51,494 bases of DNA, taken from positions 1,340,501 through 1,391,994 of the forward strand of contig JAVSMO010000001.1 in NCBI GenBank assembly GCA_032027165.1. The letters run 5' to 3'. Shown piece after piece: positions 51,446-51,494 of this stretch. A model generated the notes under the pieces. The model was given only the letters and a program-made list of their open reading frames with translations, was not told the origin of the DNA and ran no database searches. A program made the translations under genes and the position numbers. Source of the stretch: Denitratisoma sp. Lineage in GTDB: Bacteria > Pseudomonadota > Gammaproteobacteria > Burkholderiales > Rhodocyclaceae. Every line of letters begins with the position of its first letter. Within the stretch, counting starts at the first letter, position 1.

Positions 51446-51494
51446 TTAACGCTGAAGCTGCTGTTCGAGCATGTGCAGCGTGCGGTAGCAGGGC
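51446..51494 (-). CDS. 3' end of an unidentified gene (partial)
   Basis: On the minus strand a frame enters from the window edge and ends PCYRTLHMLEQQLQR with TAA at 51446-51448, 22 bp before the dctP start. It is too short to identify. The close spacing suggests it belongs to the same operon as dctP. Confidence 0.3.
   Translation of the reverse strand, partial: PCYRTLHMLEQQLQR

Overview
The window is a GC-rich chromosomal segment of an environmental proteobacterium. Long directional gene strings, heavy G/C at third codon positions, a PobA plus LigAB protocatechuate 4,5-cleavage module, a TRAP transporter and many acyl-CoA genes together suggest a betaproteobacterium, perhaps Rhodocyclales-like. 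That placement is inferred from gene content only. No rRNA, tRNA, CRISPR array, phage or complete insertion sequence was seen.

Layout. (1) 1-1740: the distal end of an integron gene-cassette array, visibly more AT-rich than the rest. It has three attC sites, one truncated cassette and two complete cassettes. Both complete cassettes encode proteins with a PD-(D/E)XK nuclease-like motif pattern; no integrase lies inside the window. (2) 1740-11840: mixed chromosomal genes. These are a DODA-type extradiol dioxygenase, a FitAB-like toxin-antitoxin pair with a perfect palindromic operator, an SbmA/YddA-type ABC exporter, a CZB-domain protein, a possible 22-residue membrane peptide, a WYL regulator, an exported caspase-like protein, a DUF1614-like membrane protein, a Phd/VapC pair, an exported ankyrin protein and a TonB-like protein. 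(3) 11827-31689: a large acyl-CoA catabolic island. A minus-strand operon (CoA ligase, acyl-CoA dehydrogenase, APH-like kinase, MDR reductase, thioesterase, SDR, thiolase, bifunctional hydratase/dehydrogenase) diverges from a plus-strand operon (aldehyde dehydrogenase, GST, three acyl-CoA dehydrogenases, enoyl-CoA hydratase, thioesterase, two MaoC hydratases, a ComB-like phosphatase, an alpha/beta hydrolase). (4) 31745-35387: an OprC/NosA-like copper TonB receptor, an S4 RNA-binding protein and an RbgA-type GTPase. (5) 35442-44195: an envelope-remodelling locus with EptA, a CptA-like transferase, an OmpR-family two-component system, a PbgA/YejM-like protein and diacylglycerol kinase DgkA, plus a haloacetate dehalogenase-like gene. 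Two promoters here share the same direct-repeat box and spacing. (6) 44470-51494: a BamE-like small protein, then pobA, ligB, ligA, an aldo/keto reductase and a DctMQP TRAP transporter. This set predicts uptake and meta-cleavage of 4-hydroxybenzoate-type aromatics.

Across all regions a 25-bp dispersed element recurs about 13 times, with the form CGCCGTG, seven variable bases, then GACTGACTTT. Most copies lie between genes, but several lie inside or at the ends of genes in frame, and 11 of 13 point the same way. Two copies of a CCCCCTTT-type palindromic repeat are also present; one appears to supply the ribosome binding site of an acyl-CoA dehydrogenase gene. The most novel material here is the dispersed element, the nuclease-like cassettes, and the two-component regulon whose binding box can be read directly from the sequence.
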